The position numbers and the translations under genes were made by a program. This document shows positions 33,485 to 44,424 of a stretch of 64,000 nucleotides of DNA, in pieces (position 1 is the stretch's first letter; each line of letters begins with the position of its first letter). Under the pieces are notes generated by a model, which was not told the DNA's origin, searched no databases, and saw only the letters and a program-made list of their open reading frames with translations. The DNA comes from Apoda limacodes (lineage: Eukaryota > Arthropoda > Insecta > Lepidoptera > Limacodidae), in NCBI GenBank assembly GCA_946406115.1, contig OX291557.1:280501-344500 (forward strand), written 5' to 3'.

Positions 33485-34300
33485 ACTTTTTTAGTGCCAA
33501 ATACACGAAATGTCATGCTCTTTCGTTTGCGCGTATCGAAAAACTGTTAATCCGTCTCTTTCTTCCAAAAACCTAGAACACAGTTGTAATAAATAAGTTC
33601 CATGAATATAAATATATACTAATGACATTTATTTTTGTCAATCCAAACAAGATATACTTTTACTGATTTTATGTTTCTCAACTGCATAAAATTTCAAAAC
33701 ACAAATGCATCATATGCATTTATCTATCTGCTTTCATCTTCTATCAGTGCTATAAGAGTGTATTATATGTTGTTTATACAAAACAATAAAAAAAGCTTGA
33801 TGTACAAGTGTATAAGTACTTTTACTTTAAGGGGTTTGGCAATTTTAAAAATGTATTTGTATACATTAAGTCTTTTTGAGACACAGTCCCACTGTACCGT
33901 GGGCGCCGGCAGAAATAATTTCCAGGTGGTGCAGATTTTAGTTTTCTTACAATCTTCGCCGTATTATAATTATTAATAAAAAATTTAAATTTTAGTCGGA
34001 AACATCTGAAGCCCGGTTTATTTTATATTCGAGACACTTACAAATTTCTGACTATTATTAGACTATAATATTTCTGAATATTTTAAATTCATAAATTTAT
34101 TTTATAGGTACGCGACGATCGAAATTTAAAAATTCTTAGTTGGTGGGCCAGGAGTACCGGGATCGATATTAATCGATTTCCATTACTTCTCTAAACACAC
34201 TCTTTAAAGTACCGCTACTCCACACGAGATTGCACCAGCATAAATGGGATAAACTGAGGCCGGCCGTTTTGGTAAATCATGCTCCATAGTGCATAATCCT
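33485..34300. other. Left arm of the TIR-bounded transposon, non-coding
   Basis: A/T-rich, no recognised gene. The open frame at 33635-33976 is hydrophobic and featureless. A palindrome ATCGATATTAATCGAT lies near 34163. Confidence 0.45.
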
Positions 34301-34725
34301 TCCAAAGTGTAAAACAGTGTATGTGCTCCAAGAGAATATTTTCTGTAGACGCGGACGTGCACGGACGAAATTGTATAGGGGCTCGTTTTGTTCAGCGTGT
34401 CTGCACCTACGTGTAAAGCGCTTGAAAGTTAGACGGGTTTTTCAGCGGCTTTTCGGACAATTTGGTAAGCGCTTTTATTGCATTTTTGCTCGGCAATTTC
34501 ACTTGCCGCGGATCGCTAGGTCGTCAGTTTCTCAAGGGCGGCCTCTCCGGCCTCCCCCCCACTGCTGCCTGTTTCGACGTCGAGGTATGTTTTTGTGTAT
34601 TTTATAACTTTTAAATAATGCCGCCCCCCGTAGCAGCTCCCCCCCCCGGTACGTAGAGGAGGCGTACGCAAACGTGGCGTGTGGCTACGCTCCCAGCCCT
34701 CAGCCGCCGTTATGGCGCGCAACTT
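34301..34725 (+). mobile_element. Jockey LINE 5' leader and first codons of ORF1, displaced
   Basis: A GC-rich 5' UTR-like stretch in A/T-rich surroundings (left edge approximate), ending in ATGGCGCGCAACTT at 34712-34725. The CR1-like LINE copy A starts right after AACTT. The jockey ORF1 body at 48987 (minus strand) starts with the same AACTT and is open in the frame set by this ATG. I therefore assign this piece to that jockey element, separated from it by a CR1 insertion and an inversion. Another short ATG frame at 34619 ends after about a dozen codons. Confidence 0.65.
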
Positions 34726-34939
34726 TTTTCAATCATATTTTGTATATTATTTAGTTGTGATTGTGAGTTTTACTATTATTTATCAGTATTGTATTCATAA
34801 AAGACCACAGTTATAAGGTAAAGTAACCAATTAATAAGCAAATTGTCAACAAACCATCTCTTTCGTTACATTGTCAAGCTATTCCTTGGTAAGTTTTAAC
34901 CTCTCTCTTTTGTATTTATTACGCTCAAACAGCCTTAAA

Positions 34940-36668
34940 ATGATGACTCGCAAGGCATCTGCTCGCCAGGAAGAGTCCAAACTTCAACTGGCTTTGCAGG
35001 AACTTAAGATTTCCAAGGAAAAGTGTGATCAGCTATACAGTGAAAGGGATGATAACGAAAGAGAACTCTTAGAAATATTAAACAAAAATAGTAGCCTCCG
35101 CAATGAGTTGTCAGTGTTGCACACTCAATATGGTACTGTCCTAGAAGAGCGGGACCAATTTCAGAAAATTATAGAAACATTTGACAGCTGTAGTGAGGAG
35201 TATGTGGTGGTCCCTTAATAAGATCTCATATCTTGAAGAGGAACTACGCGAGGCCCATCAACACATCTCACAACTTGAAGAGGCCACCCATACTTACACA
35301 CAGCATCAAACTCAAAATCTTTTTGACGAATTATGTAGTAAGGCCCCTAATCTTGTTTCTGCTGCAACTAGCAATACCACCACTGTCGATCTTACAGGTA
35401 ATGACACCAATAATTCTTCTAAACCAGTGAGGCTTGCTAAGTGCAGTAGAAACCAGATAAAAAAATACATCAAAATCAACAGATTTATAAAAAAAAATGA
35501 AAAAATGATCAAAAAGCAAAAAATATTTAGTAGAAATGTATATTACTGCAAAGAAAAATTACAGTTAGTGGAACATCTGGAAGTATGTAAGTTGCAATTA
35601 GAAAACAGTAGGCTACAACATAAAACTAATACACATTTACTCGACTTGCAAATAAAAGATTTACATACATCCTTGCAGATGATGACCTGCAAGTATGAAG
35701 AGTGTCTGAGAGAGATGGAGGAGCACACACTGGCTATGAATTAGCTAATTGAATTGAGTAAATATAATGCAGAGCGTTTTGAGTCATTACAACTCAATCA
35801 CAGTATGTGTAATTGTAAACGCCTCAGCGATTCACAGCCAGATTGTGCATCCTTGTTACTACCTTTACCAACACCTCAGTCGTCAATGTGTGTCAGTTTG
35901 GAATCAGACCAACAATCATATGCTCACAACAGTTCTCACTCAACTAGTGTTTCACAAAAATGTAATGTTGATGACAATATAATAATGTTTTGCGATGAAA
36001 TGGGAATAGGTTTTGAACACTTTCTCAGCTCAAGTGTAGGACAACCGGTTTTAAATAATTGTATGCCAAATTCTAATTATGTTAATATAATAAGAAGTTT
36101 AATAAAGCCTGACAAAATCACTCCATCCTCTACATTAGTAATTTTTATCGGTAACAGGGGTAATGTAAATAAAAGTGAATTAAGACAATATAATAATAGT
36201 ATAAGCGCACTTAAAGTAAAAAAAATTGTAATGTTTACATTTCCCTATTGTAAGGGTTTGCCACAGGAGGAAAACAACCTTAGATGTGAGTTAAATTTAG
36301 CTTTGCATACTATGTCTAGCAATAACAATAACTTTCATGTGATAGATACTAACAGTATTTTTAGACATAATTATATAAGGACAAGACATAAATATTATCT
36401 CACACACCATTGTACCAGAGTGTTAGCCTTGTCGCTATCATTTTATATTAATACCACAGCCAATAATTTGGCTAAACAATCTGCTTTTATTGAGCAGTGT
36501 AATTATAGTAGTGTAATTGACATTTCAGACAAGTATTTGGCTAAACAACCTGCTTCTATTGAGCAGTGCAATTATAATACTGTGATTGACATTTCAGCTA
36601 ATCATTTAGCTAAACAACCTGCTTCTGTTAAGCAGTATAATAATTTGACATGTAATAATTTACATTAA
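34940..36668 (+). pseudogene. CR1-like copy A ORF1: coiled coil and esterase-like domain
   Basis: Three frames in series. 34940-35218 starts 'MMTRKASARQEESKLQLALQ' with long heptads. 35181-35744 continues the coiled coil ('LEEELREAHQHISQLEE') plus a basic 'KKYIKINRFIKKNEKMIKK'. 35754-36668 holds 'TLVIFIGNRGNVNKSELRQY', 'KKIVMFTFPYC', 'HVIDTNSIFR' and 'LTHHCTRVLALSL', a block order like the SGNH esterase domain of CR1 ORF1. The C-terminus has a 23-residue tandem repeat ('LAKQPASIEQCNYN'). The two breaks (35216, 35742) occur at the same bases in copy B. Confidence 0.8.
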
Positions 36669-36789
36669 ATTTTCAGACAACAAAGGACCACTTTGGCATA
36701 TTATATAATTCCAACATTAATAATGATTATATCAAACAATCTATGTCTACTCAAGTTTTATGCAAACAGAAACAAAAAAATAAACGTTG

Positions 36790-37740
36790 TTATACTAAAA
36801 ATAATATTCCATTGAACCTGTTGCATCAGAATATAAGAAATGTCTCAGAAAGAACTAGAAATTGAATTGTTCATAAACTGCTAAACGATTGACATTTTAT
36901 GTATCACTGAACACTGGCTACGCAGCCATCATTTTATGTTCAGTTTGACTAATCACCAGGTGGGAAGTTCGTTTAGCCGAGTAAATGCTATCCATGGTGG
37001 CTCTTTAATTTTAGTTAATAAACAGCTAAAGTTTAAGGAACGTAAAGACATTGTGAGCCTCTCAGTTGAGCGAACTGCCGAGCTGTCCTGTATAGAAGTT
37101 GAGCATCTCATTGTTGTGAGTGTATACAAGCCGCCTTGTGCAATTTATGAAATTTTGAATTAGTTATGGAAGAAGTGCTGAATAAAATCAGCAATTCCAA
37201 TAAACAAATCATTGTTTGTGGAGACTTCAATATAAACATTTTGGAAAATAGCTCATTAAGCACCAGATTGCTTGCCTTATTTCAGTCTTTTAATTTAAAT
37301 AATTTGTTTTGTGAACCAACTAGAATTGCTGTATCCAGTGCCACTTGCATCGACAATATATTTACTGACATAAAACCAATTCAAAAATCAATTATAAGCA
37401 ATCTAGAGTCAGATCATTGTGGACAGTTAGTGGTTTTAGAAAGAAATAATAGTATTACTAAAAAGGAAATTAAATTTATACCAATAACAACTAAACGGGT
37501 TGAATCATTTAAATCTAACTTAATGCATAAACTTCCAGATTTGCTTTATAATGGCGACCCAAATGATATGTACAATACTGTTCTTGACACTATTACTACA
37601 GAGTATAATAAAATATTTACTGCAAAAAAGAAACTTATTTGCAGGCGCTTTAGTTTAAGTGAATGGGCTACCCCAGGTATTCATAAAAGTAGGCGTAAAC
37701 TGTATGAATTATATAAAGAAAAAAAATAGCCAAATATTTA
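36790..37740 (+). pseudogene. CR1-like copy A endonuclease domain
   Basis: 'ELFINC' to 'ILCITEHWLRSHHF' (Glu) around 36860-36935, then 'GGSLILVNKQLKF' and 'IVVSVYKPP' in 36936-37163. After a TAG comes 37166-37729 with 'QIIVCGDFNINILENS' (Asp, Asn) and 'NLESDHCGQLVVL' (Asp-His). The EEP motifs are complete. The stop at 37161 is also in copy B. Confidence 0.88.
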
Positions 37741-39560
37741 GGGAATATTTAAAAAAATACTCAAAAACCTTTAAAAAGGTCTGTCTTGTTGCAAAAGCAA
37801 TTCACCTCAGACATAAAGTAAAAAATTCAACAAATAAAATAAAAACTACATGGAACATAATAAATAATGAAACTGGTAAAGCTAGAATTCTTGTCAGGAC
37901 TTTGAGTTGATTGTAGATGATGCTAGTTTTAAAACAAATTCTGAGGTAGCAGTTGCCTTTGAACAGTTTTTTGAGAATATTCCATTCAAAACAACTGAAC
38001 ATCTAAACTCAAGTCCAATCTTAGCAGAAAAAATATTAAAAACTAGTGTTCCTGAATGTAACATTCCCTTTGTATTTAAAAACATTAGTCCTACGGATAT
38101 CATTAATACTTTTAAAACATTAGAAATTAAAAACACCACAGACCTTTGGGGACTTTCTGTAAAAACTATAAATTCAATTATTCATGTTATAGCACAACCC
38201 TTAGCCATTATTTTTAATAGTGTTGATAGTGGTGTGTTGCCTGATGAGATGAAACTAAGCAAAGTTATACCTCTTTTTAAATCAGGTAGTTCAACAGATC
38301 CTAATATTTTTCGGCCTATTTCAATACTACCTATACTCAGTAAAGTTTTTGAAAAAATCATACTTTGTCAAATGTTAAGCCATTTCTTTATTAATGAGCT
38401 ACTTAGTATTAAACAGATGAAACGGCTTTATGAAAGGCCGTTCCACAACCGATGCAGGTGTGGCACTATTAAAAAAAATATTTAACGCCTGGGAGGATTT
38501 GCATGATGCTCTTGGAGTGTTTTGTGATTTATCTAAGGCATTTGACTGTGTTCAACATGAAAATCTCATCAGGAAGCTACATCACTATGGTATTAGAGGC
38601 AAAGCTCTCGACCTTTTGACATCCTATATGAGTAGGAGAGTACAGAAAATAGATGTCAACGGTTAAAGATCTCCGAGATCAGCAGTCACTATGGTAGTCC
38701 ATGTGGGCTCAATTTTAGGTCCTTTTCTATTTCTTATTTACATTAATGATCTCCCATATCATGTAAATAACCATGACATTGTCTTATTTGCTGATGACAC
38801 CTCTTTGATTTTTAAAGTTAAGAGACCACAGACATATTATAATGAATTAAATAATGCCCTTTCTAAAATCTTAAATTGGTTTAACATTAATAATTCGCTA
38901 CTTAATGAAAAAAAAACCAAATGTGTTAAATTTACATTACCAAATGTTAGTCAGAGACAGACATGTATTAATATTAATGGCGAGCAATTAGAACTTGTTA
39001 ATTCAACAGTCTTTCTTGGCATAACGCTGGACTCCAAACTTCAATGGAGTCCTCATATCATAACCTAGCCAAAAAACTCTGCTGTGTATGCGATCAAGAA
39101 AATAAGACAATTGACCGATGTCGACACTGCAAAAGTAGTATATTTTAGCTATTTCCATAGTTTAATGACATATGGTATCCTATTGTGGGGTAGCGCTGCT
39201 GATGTAAATACAATATTTTTGTTACAAAAAAGGGCAATTCGTGCTATTTATAAATTAGGATCTAGGATATCTCTGAGGGATAGGTTTAGGGAAGTAAAAA
39301 TTTTAACTTTAGTGTCGCAGAACATATAAGAAAAGTGACGTTCACAAAGTAAATACTAGAAGTAAAAATAAGCTGTTGATGCATGATACACGTCTACACA
39401 AAATAAGTAACTCTTTTATGGTAGTATACACTTTTACAACAAAGTTCCCAATAAAATTCAAAATCTATCAATAAGTAAATTTAAATCTCTTATCAAGCAG
39501 GTACTTTGTAAAAAGGCACACTACAATATTTCAGACTATGTAAATGATAAAAATCCTTGG
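37741..39560 (+). pseudogene. CR1-like copy A reverse transcriptase
   Basis: 37907-38485 has the N-terminal RT region ('KLSKVIPLFKSGSSTDPNIF', 'RPISILPILSKVFEKI') and runs out of frame at 'LLSIKQ'. 38430-38666 resumes with 'FMKGRSTTDAGVALL' and 'ALGVFCDLSKAFDCVQHENL' (Asp). 38691-39068 has 'GSILGPFLFLIYINDLPY' and 'VLFADDTSLIFK' (catalytic FADD). 39084-39329 is the thumb and C-terminus. The frameshift at 38416 is shared with copy B. The TAA at 38664 and the decayed GVPQG (reads VVHVGSIL) are private to A. Confidence 0.88.
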
Positions 39561-39872
39561 GACTGATGATGCTCAATTACAGGATGCATAGGTAAACCAA
39601 ATTAAAATGGAAATAACATAAAATTGTTCGACTAAAAAAATTTTATTTAAAACATTAATTGTATTTTAGTTTATTTGTATTATTGATATTGTTTTTAAAA
39701 GAGTAACTATCGAGTTTCTTGCCGGATTCTTCTCGGTAGAAATCAACAACATTGTGAACCGGCGGGAAGGTGGGAGGGTTCAAAAAATAATATTTTATAA
39801 CTTTGACGATTCAAAAGTGATTGTAAAATCCTTATTTGAATAAACCATTTTGACTTTGACTTTGACTTTGAT

Positions 39873-40097
39873 GTCATTGAATTTTGAACGAAAACTTGAC
39901 TTTATGCAGCATTTTCATTAGATATTTAGTCAAATAAATGATTAAAAAATTTTTAACAACTTTTTTCCTGGGTCTTGGGGTGAAGCTAACTTCATTTACA
40001 GCTGGCAATTCATGGATCGATAGTTCATTAAAATTTCCATTTTCATTTTTTTGCTGAGTTTTGCAGCTATCTGCCAATAACCCTGCAGAAGTTCCAT
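39873..40097 (-). pseudogene. Possible N-terminal exon of the DDE transposase, displaced
   Basis: On the minus strand a polypyrimidine-AG acceptor (TGTTCTATTACAG) ends at 40098. From 40097 about 65 codons stay open: 'GTSAGLLADSCKTQQKNENG', then 'FNELSIHELPAVNEVSF' and a basic 'TPRPRKKVVKNFL'. If the inversion proposed between the CR1 copies is undone, this exon sits directly upstream of the transposase at 54169 on the same strand. The link rests on that rearrangement and on composition, not on a recognised motif. Confidence 0.35.
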
Positions 40098-40899
40098 CTG
40101 TAATAGAACATGTGACATTTTAGTGATATTAAACTAGAAAGGTAAGGTATTTGTTTATTTATAATTTGTGTTTATAAATGTTTTTTCTATTTTTCTTTCT
40201 TCTCTAGGTACTCTAGATTAAATCAATATATTCATAAAAAAGTAATAAATAAAAAAAAAAGTATTAATGTAATTTGTTGTGTGTGCGTGCGTGTACGGGC
40301 AAGTATTGGTGCATGCCTGTGTGTGATTAATATTAGGTAATTTCAGAATAAAATATTTATTATTTACATAACATTACTTAAGTAAAAGAAAACGTGTGTA
40401 TTAACAGCACTAATGGCTATGCACAAACATAATAAATGCCCTTAGTCTTCTGTCTAAGTATATCTGGTTTAATGCACAAAAGTATAAAATACGTTTGCCA
40501 TGACTGACTACTAAAGTGGTTAAATAGTTTAATACTAATTATAAAATTGTAGTGTTAATAAACTATGCATAAAAATAATTACACAAAAATAAGGTATAAA
40601 AAAAATAGCGATTAATGCGCTATAATTTATTATGTCAGAAAATTACGTAAGTGATAGGTAATTTTAACTAATTTTAAACTTAATAACAACTGCACTTATA
40701 ACGTACAGACGAAAGTACGTCAATCGTAACACTTGCACTATGAAAACCGCTGTGTGAGCCTGTCTATTAAATGTATTAAACACTTATTTTACTGACTTTT
40801 GACTATTTTAGGTGAAGACTTCTTCACTTCTGTTTTTTGGTTGAACATTGATGGTAGCACGTCTTGCGATTCCGTCTTGTTTCTATCACTATAATACAC
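40098..40899. other. AT-rich flank of the hAT element
   Basis: No coding. Simple sequence 'GTGTGCGTGCGTGTACGGGC' near 40279-40300. Probably transposon and hAT non-coding arms; a hAT terminal repeat was not found. Confidence 0.4.
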
Positions 40900-43230
40900 T
40901 AAATCGACTAGTTTACGTTCTTTACTAAACACCGCAACTGCAGCCGGCGAGGTTTTTGACCGAACTTATTAATGACGTTTTCTATAAAGTTATCTTTATT
41001 GTCCTTGGTTAACTTGCCTCGGTGGACACTTAACAAGCACAATCCAGATAGTCGCTCGTCACCTGTTGTGGACCTATTCCAAGTTTTAACTCTTTTCAGT
41101 GTGCTAAAAGATCTATTTATTGTGCACGTTGTGACGGATAGACTGAGGCCAATCTTGATCGCTTCTGCTACCGAAGGAAAGAAATCTTTTGCCTCGTCGA
41201 TGTAGTCTATAAGATGTTTCTCATATCGATCAACTCCACTTATATCATTTGCCGCTGGCTGTGGATATTTCCACATTTCAAACTAAGTCGTGATTTCTAA
41301 AATAAAATTAGGTAAAAGATCGCCATACAAATTTTCAATGTCTTTTGCAGCTCTAAAAAATTCTTCTTTACTAAGGCCTTTTATTATTTTTGGGTGTAGT
41401 TGTAACAGAGAAAATGATTTTTTATGTGTTTCAGAAAATCTGTCTTTTGAAGAAGTGATCGAATCAAGGTATGGGATGTATAAAGCGCTTCTTTAAAATT
41501 CTTCAACGTTTTCGGATGAGTGGTTGGATCGATGAGCCTGTCGTTTCGTAACTCGTTGGCATTTAATCTCAATATTAAGGTCTTCGCAACTTTGTTTAGC
41601 TTCTCCAAATATAGCAGTAAATTCCTGCGATGCGTTTTATCTGTGACCCTCTATTATTTTAGTGAGTTTGCAAATGTGGTCATTCACTGAATTAATGTCA
41701 AAATCCACATGTTGAAGCTGATTGCAGATAGGCTCAAGCTTTGCCGAGTAAGTAGCAATAATATGCAATGCCACAATAAAATTTGTGGTGGTCAAAGCAG
41801 TGCGCAGTTGGTAAGCTTTAACCTTTGTCTTAGAATTAGTGGCTTGATCTTCTGAGACGTCTTGTAATGCTTCTACAATTTTGGTGAAATTTTGAGCGAA
41901 AATTCGAATACTTTTGTACTTTGCAGACCATCTGGTTTCGCAAAACAAGGGAATATTTGGAATTTTTTTTCGCCGTAAAATGCTCTCTCTAAAAAAAGTT
42001 ATAGTTACCTTAATCATTCCAGCAGTATTTCTTATTTCACTCAAATTATTTAAATAATTGACAACAAGATTTAATATGTATGTATGTATGTCCACTAGCA
42101 CAGTGGAAATACTTTGCTTTGGGATATTTATCATTAATTATTTTCTGAAATCCACCAACTTGTCCAGCCATCGTGGAGCACTATCATACCCTTGCCCAAC
42201 CATTTTGTTGAGATCATTTTGTTGTAAAGCACATGATTTCAAAAAAGATATTATAACTTCAGAAATCGATGCAGCATCTAATTTTTAAAGTGGTCTGTAC
42301 CCCAAAATTTATTCAAGTTTTACGTAACTGTGTTTCGTTTGGTCAAACTTGACGTATCTTATGTCCATTGAAAGCTGTTCAGTCCCGCTTATATCCGCTG
42401 TCTCGTCAGCCAAGATTGAAAAGTATGCCGCTTCTTTTGCTTCATCAGTAATGGTTTCACGAAGAACATCAGCACAGGTTTCAATAATTTCGTTTTGTAC
42501 TTGATGGGATACATAGAGGGCATTTTTCGAACCAGTCGCAAAGTGGTCTTTTAAAACCGTATCTCCTGCCTCAACTCGAAAATGTAGAAGTCTTTGAAAA
42601 CTGACCCATCTTCTGTTTTTCCTCGAAGGGGTAAATCATGCGTAGCACAAAATAAGACCGAAGATATAATGGGTTGAAGTTTTTTTCTGTTTTCTGAAAT
42701 TTCCCTTTGATATTCAGTATCAATCTGTTCATAAACGTAATTTTTTTTTTGCATGATTTCCAGAAAATTTTAAGAACGTATAACCGATTCACGATGCCAC
42801 TGGCTATTTGCATGAGATTTCGCACACTCATGAAATTTTTGATATTTTTTGCATGGCCGAACGGTAAATGGCCCCTGAGTACTGCCTCGATGAATTTGTG
42901 CGGGAAATAATACACATGTACGGCAAAGTGGTCCTTTAGCCTGAGCAGAATAGGCTAACCAAGGGTATGCTGAGAGCCACTCGTGGCGAAATGCATGTTG
43001 TTGTGTTTCTTTTTTATGATCGATATCCTGCTTGAAATCATAATCTTGCGGAGGTTTCCACGCTGTTTCGAGCACTTTAAACCGTATTTCATCACTGATA
43101 GGTACGTTAGAATCCAGATATAAGCCCACATCATAAATATTAACTTAAGTTTGTTGTGTTGTTAATAAAGTTTTACTAGTACTTTGCTGTGCCGAAGTAC
43201 TTGGACAATCTTTAGCATTAAACTGTTCAT
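40900..43230 (-). pseudogene. hAT-superfamily transposase (TTF-type/ZMYM-like), degenerate
   Basis: Read right to left. 43129-42770 is a TTF-type zinc-finger N-domain ('HEWLSAYPWLAYSAQAKGP' and 'CRTCVLFPAQ'). Around 42400 is 'YFSILADETADISG' (first catalytic Asp). 42134-41637 has 'IPLFCETRWSAKYKSI', the insertion-domain boundary. 41608-41384 is the helical insertion. 41276-40908 is the hAT dimerisation tail 'INRSFSTLKRVKTWNRSTTG' with 'ERLSGLCLLSVH'. At least five stops or frameshifts. Family usual length is about 700-800 residues, and nearly all of it is represented. Terminal repeats and an 8-bp duplication were not found. Confidence 0.88.
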
Positions 43231-43860
43231 TTTAAATCTTTTTCCTCTTGCAGAAAAATCGCCTTATTTCAATCATATTTTATAACAAAATTATAATTAT
43301 TTTTACTTTGAAAATAAGACAATAAACACACGTTAGCTCACTTGTCACTGCTTGCTTGCACTGATAAATTAATTACGGAGCGCACTGACACTGACTAATT
43401 AGCTCGCTCTTGCAGATGTAATCAAGTCAAGCAATCATTCGTGACCAATTGGACTGTACGAACGAACTATATATATATATATTCGAAATTAAAATACGGC
43501 AAGACTAAAAACACTAATCTATGGAAACGAATATGGCGGGAACTATTGATTTTTCAAACGAATGCACTGTGCACTGAAGCTAACTATTAGACACTACTCG
43601 CAATTTGTTCACTCGGAACGAACTGTTCGAACTTCAATCGAAAACTGACTGACTAGGAACGCGACCTAGCCCCCTTATATATCAAAGTGTAAGGAAGGTT
43701 CCAGATTCCCAAACGTTCTCGTACGTAGCTCTGTCCCTGTCATCTATAATCGATATCTCTTTCACATTTATGAACTTTCTAGTTCATTCGCGATTGACTT
43801 TGACAAGAGTTGGTCTCTTTCACACTGCTTAGAAACTGTATTGCGCTTTCTCTGTTCAGT
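43231..43860. other. Non-coding flank with (AT)n
   Basis: A/T-rich, with an (AT)9 tract at 43466-43483. Probably the 5' arm of the hAT element; no gene seen. Confidence 0.4.
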
Positions 43861-44031
43861 TTATCCCTCGTGGGTGTCTTCTCTTTCACCCTTTTGGGGG
43901 TTGAGGTGCGGGTATCGGGGGAGGGGAATTTACCTCCCACCATGACCCGGGCAGAAGCTCAGGGGTGCTGAACACCCCCGGTGAAATTTTAAAAGGAAGC
44001 CTTCTTTTCAGGCCCCTTGAAGTGTCTAAGT

Positions 44032-44052
44032 AATATCGCCTGAGGCGATATT
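44032..44052. other. Perfect hairpin in jockey 3' UTR
   Basis: AATATCGCC-TGA-GGCGATATT: a 9-bp stem with a 3-nt loop. Confidence 0.7.
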
Positions 44053-44099
44053 AATATTAGAATATAAATTTTAAAAACAGAAAACGAGATTAGGCGCCA

Positions 44100-44300
44100 A
44101 AAAATGAAAAAAAAAAACAAGTTTAACAGAAATGAAAAGTAAAATAAAATAAAAATAAAGCATAACCAAAAATAAAAGCAAAATAAATACGAGATAAAAG
44201 CAAAATAAAAACGAAAATAAAAACAAAAATAAAAGCAAAATAAAAACGAAATAAAAACGAAATAAAACAAAAAATAAAACAGAAATAAAAGCGAGTATAA
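44100..44300. repeat. Low-complexity A-rich tract (AATAAAA-type)
   Basis: Repeated AATAAAARC/ACGAAATAAAA words over 200 bases. On the minus strand it gives a featureless Phe/Tyr/Leu-rich open frame (44372-43989), which is not a gene. Confidence 0.85.
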
Positions 44301-44348
44301 GCGTTGAAAAAACGGAATGAGATAAGGAAAGAGGGTGAGTAGGTAGGA

Positions 44349-44374
44349 GGGTGAATAAGTAAGCTTATTCACCC
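44349..44374. other. Perfect hairpin after the jockey ORF2
   Basis: GGGTGAATAAG-TAAG-CTTATTCACCC: an 11-bp stem with a 4-nt loop, about 50 bases 3' of the ORF2 end on the minus strand. Confidence 0.75.
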
Positions 44375-44424
44375 ACAGGAATAAGCTCTCGGGGGAGAGC
44401 CCTGCCTTCCGGTGGGCGGGCGTG

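Larger units (their letters stand above)
34726..39872 (+). mobile_element. CR1-like LINE copy A (full 5' start, (TTTGAC)n tail)
   Basis: 5.15 kb, colinear and nearly identical with copy B (54168-48988, opposite strand) from 'TTTTCAATCATATTTTG' to the tail TTTGACTTTGACTTTGACTTTGA. It contains ORF1 (34940-36668) and an endonuclease-RT region (36790-39560). A microsatellite tail instead of poly-A fits the CR1 group. It differs from B by a 44-bp deletion near 39335, a stop at 38664 and loss of the GVPQG motif. Confidence 0.92.

Noticed and set aside
43989..44372. Membrane protein of 127 codons on the minus strand
   Set aside because: It is the translation of an A-rich low-complexity tract in a LINE 3' UTR.
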